This document shows, one piece after another, positions 6,205 to 6,373 of a DNA stretch of 6,373 bases. This stretch comes from Angelakisella sp. (GTDB lineage Bacteria; Bacillota; Clostridia; Oscillospirales; Ruminococcaceae). The notes under the pieces were generated by a model that saw only the letters and a program-made list of their open reading frames with translations, did no database searches and was not told the origin of the DNA. The position numbers and the translations under genes are program-made. The DNA lies in NCBI GenBank assembly GCA_022794295.1, contig JAAWEO010000129.1, forward strand, positions 1 to 6,373. The letters run 5' to 3'. Position 1 is the first letter of the stretch. Every line of letters begins with the position of its first letter.

Positions 6205-6251
6205 GGGCGAGGCTTCTGCCGGCGCAGCACCATACCCGAAGCCCAACGCCC
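6205..6251. other. Imperfect inverted repeat upstream of the birA promoter
   Basis: GGGCG (6205-6209) plus GGCTTC (6211-6216) pair with GAAGCC (6238-6243) plus CGCCC (6247-6251): 11 pairs interrupted by a small internal loop, around a 21-base apical region. It lies between the birA -35 and a possible upstream gene end. It could be a weak terminator for that gene (only TTT follows on the minus strand) or a regulatory site. Confidence 0.4.
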
Positions 6252-6259
6252 AGTACCGG

Positions 6260-6373
6260 CTAGCCTTTCTGTCGCCGGACATCAGTCCGGTCCGGGTCCA
6301 GGGCGGACAGCGCCTGGTCGCCCGCCGCAGCGGGCGAAATACTCCTGCATGAGGCAGCATCCATTGACAAAGG
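6260..6373 (-). CDS. Possible 3' end of an upstream minus-strand gene (partial, uncertain, perhaps frameshifted)
   Basis: Two minus-strand frames are open to the window edge. One ends with TGA at 6282-6284 and reads FVNGCCLMQEYFARCGG in its first part. The other ends with TAG at 6260-6262 and reads GDQALSALDPDRTDVRRQKG in its last part. Both segments have G/C-rich third positions and a protein-like composition. They could be one C-terminus if a one-base indel lies in the GGCGGGCG run near 6330. I do not recognise the family. It is equally possible that only one frame, or neither, is real; the feature is cut by the window edge. Confidence 0.3.
   Translation of the reverse strand, partial: PLSMDAASCRSISPAAAGDQALSALDPDRTDVRRQKG

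Noticed and set aside
6138..6233. 32-residue N-terminal extension of BirA from ATG 6233
   Set aside because: The extension is Arg/Pro-rich, unlike BirA, and its codons cover the operon promoter, so it would not be transcribed from it.
6138..6260. Canonical BirA operator upstream of birA
   Set aside because: I looked for the usual GTTAAC/GTAAAC half-sites with a 14-16 base gap and found none on either strand.
4959..6263. Plus-strand open frame (434 codons) opposite birA
   Set aside because: High GC removes stop codons on the antisense strand; the product is low complexity and the minus strand has clear BirA motifs throughout.
6364..6369. TTGACA as a -35 box at the right edge
   Set aside because: No -10 can be seen because the window ends four bases later, and the stretch may be coding on the minus strand.

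Overview
The window looks like chromosomal DNA from a moderately GC-rich Gram-positive anaerobe of the Clostridia, most plausibly an Oscillospiraceae-type gut Firmicute. The reasons are strong AGGAGG-type ribosome binding sites, a good sigma-A-type promoter, a clostridial-style SfsA N-terminus (MRY...FLERPNRF), a bacterial FatA-like acyl-ACP thioesterase paired with a class II (HTH-bearing) BirA, and a large surface protein with a Ser/Pro stalk and a C-terminal membrane anchor. The taxonomic call is inference from gene content and style, not from a marker gene.

Layout. Bases 1-240 hold no convincing gene. They are packed with GC-rich palindromes, small hairpins and a 19-base direct repeat, like an extragenic repeat cluster. 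sfsA (290-985, +) follows and ends at a clear intrinsic terminator (1006-1045). After a 250-base intergenic region with a probable extended -10 promoter comes the largest gene (1239-4295, +). It encodes a 1018-residue secreted, membrane-anchored protein: signal peptide, an unrecognised N-terminal region, an Ig-like segment, four degenerate ~118-residue modules, a poly-Asp hinge, a GC-rich C-terminal domain, a Ser/Pro stalk, one transmembrane helix and a short charged tail. It converges on a two-gene minus-strand operon across a shared bidirectional hairpin terminator (4321-4346). That operon is birA (5142-6137) followed 40 bases later by an acyl-ACP thioesterase (4370-5101). It is driven by a near-consensus promoter with a 17-base spacer (6168-6196). 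The right edge (about 6260-6373) may carry the 3' end of another minus-strand gene, read with low confidence.

How the genes relate. BirA attaches biotin to the acetyl-CoA carboxylase carrier protein, which feeds malonyl-CoA into fatty acid synthesis. The thioesterase releases fatty acids from ACP at the other end of that pathway, so their co-transcription makes sense as a lipid-metabolism unit. sfsA and the surface protein are separate transcription units with no evident link to it.

The most unusual object is the surface protein. Each of its four repeat modules carries the same C-x(3-6)-H-x(3-4)-H-x(3-6)-W signature, and a related C-x3-H-x4-H occurs at the putative mature N-terminus. Its ectodomain is also distinctly more AT-rich at third codon positions than its signal peptide and its C-terminal anchor. 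This suggests a mosaic gene with a constant frame and an imported or variable middle.
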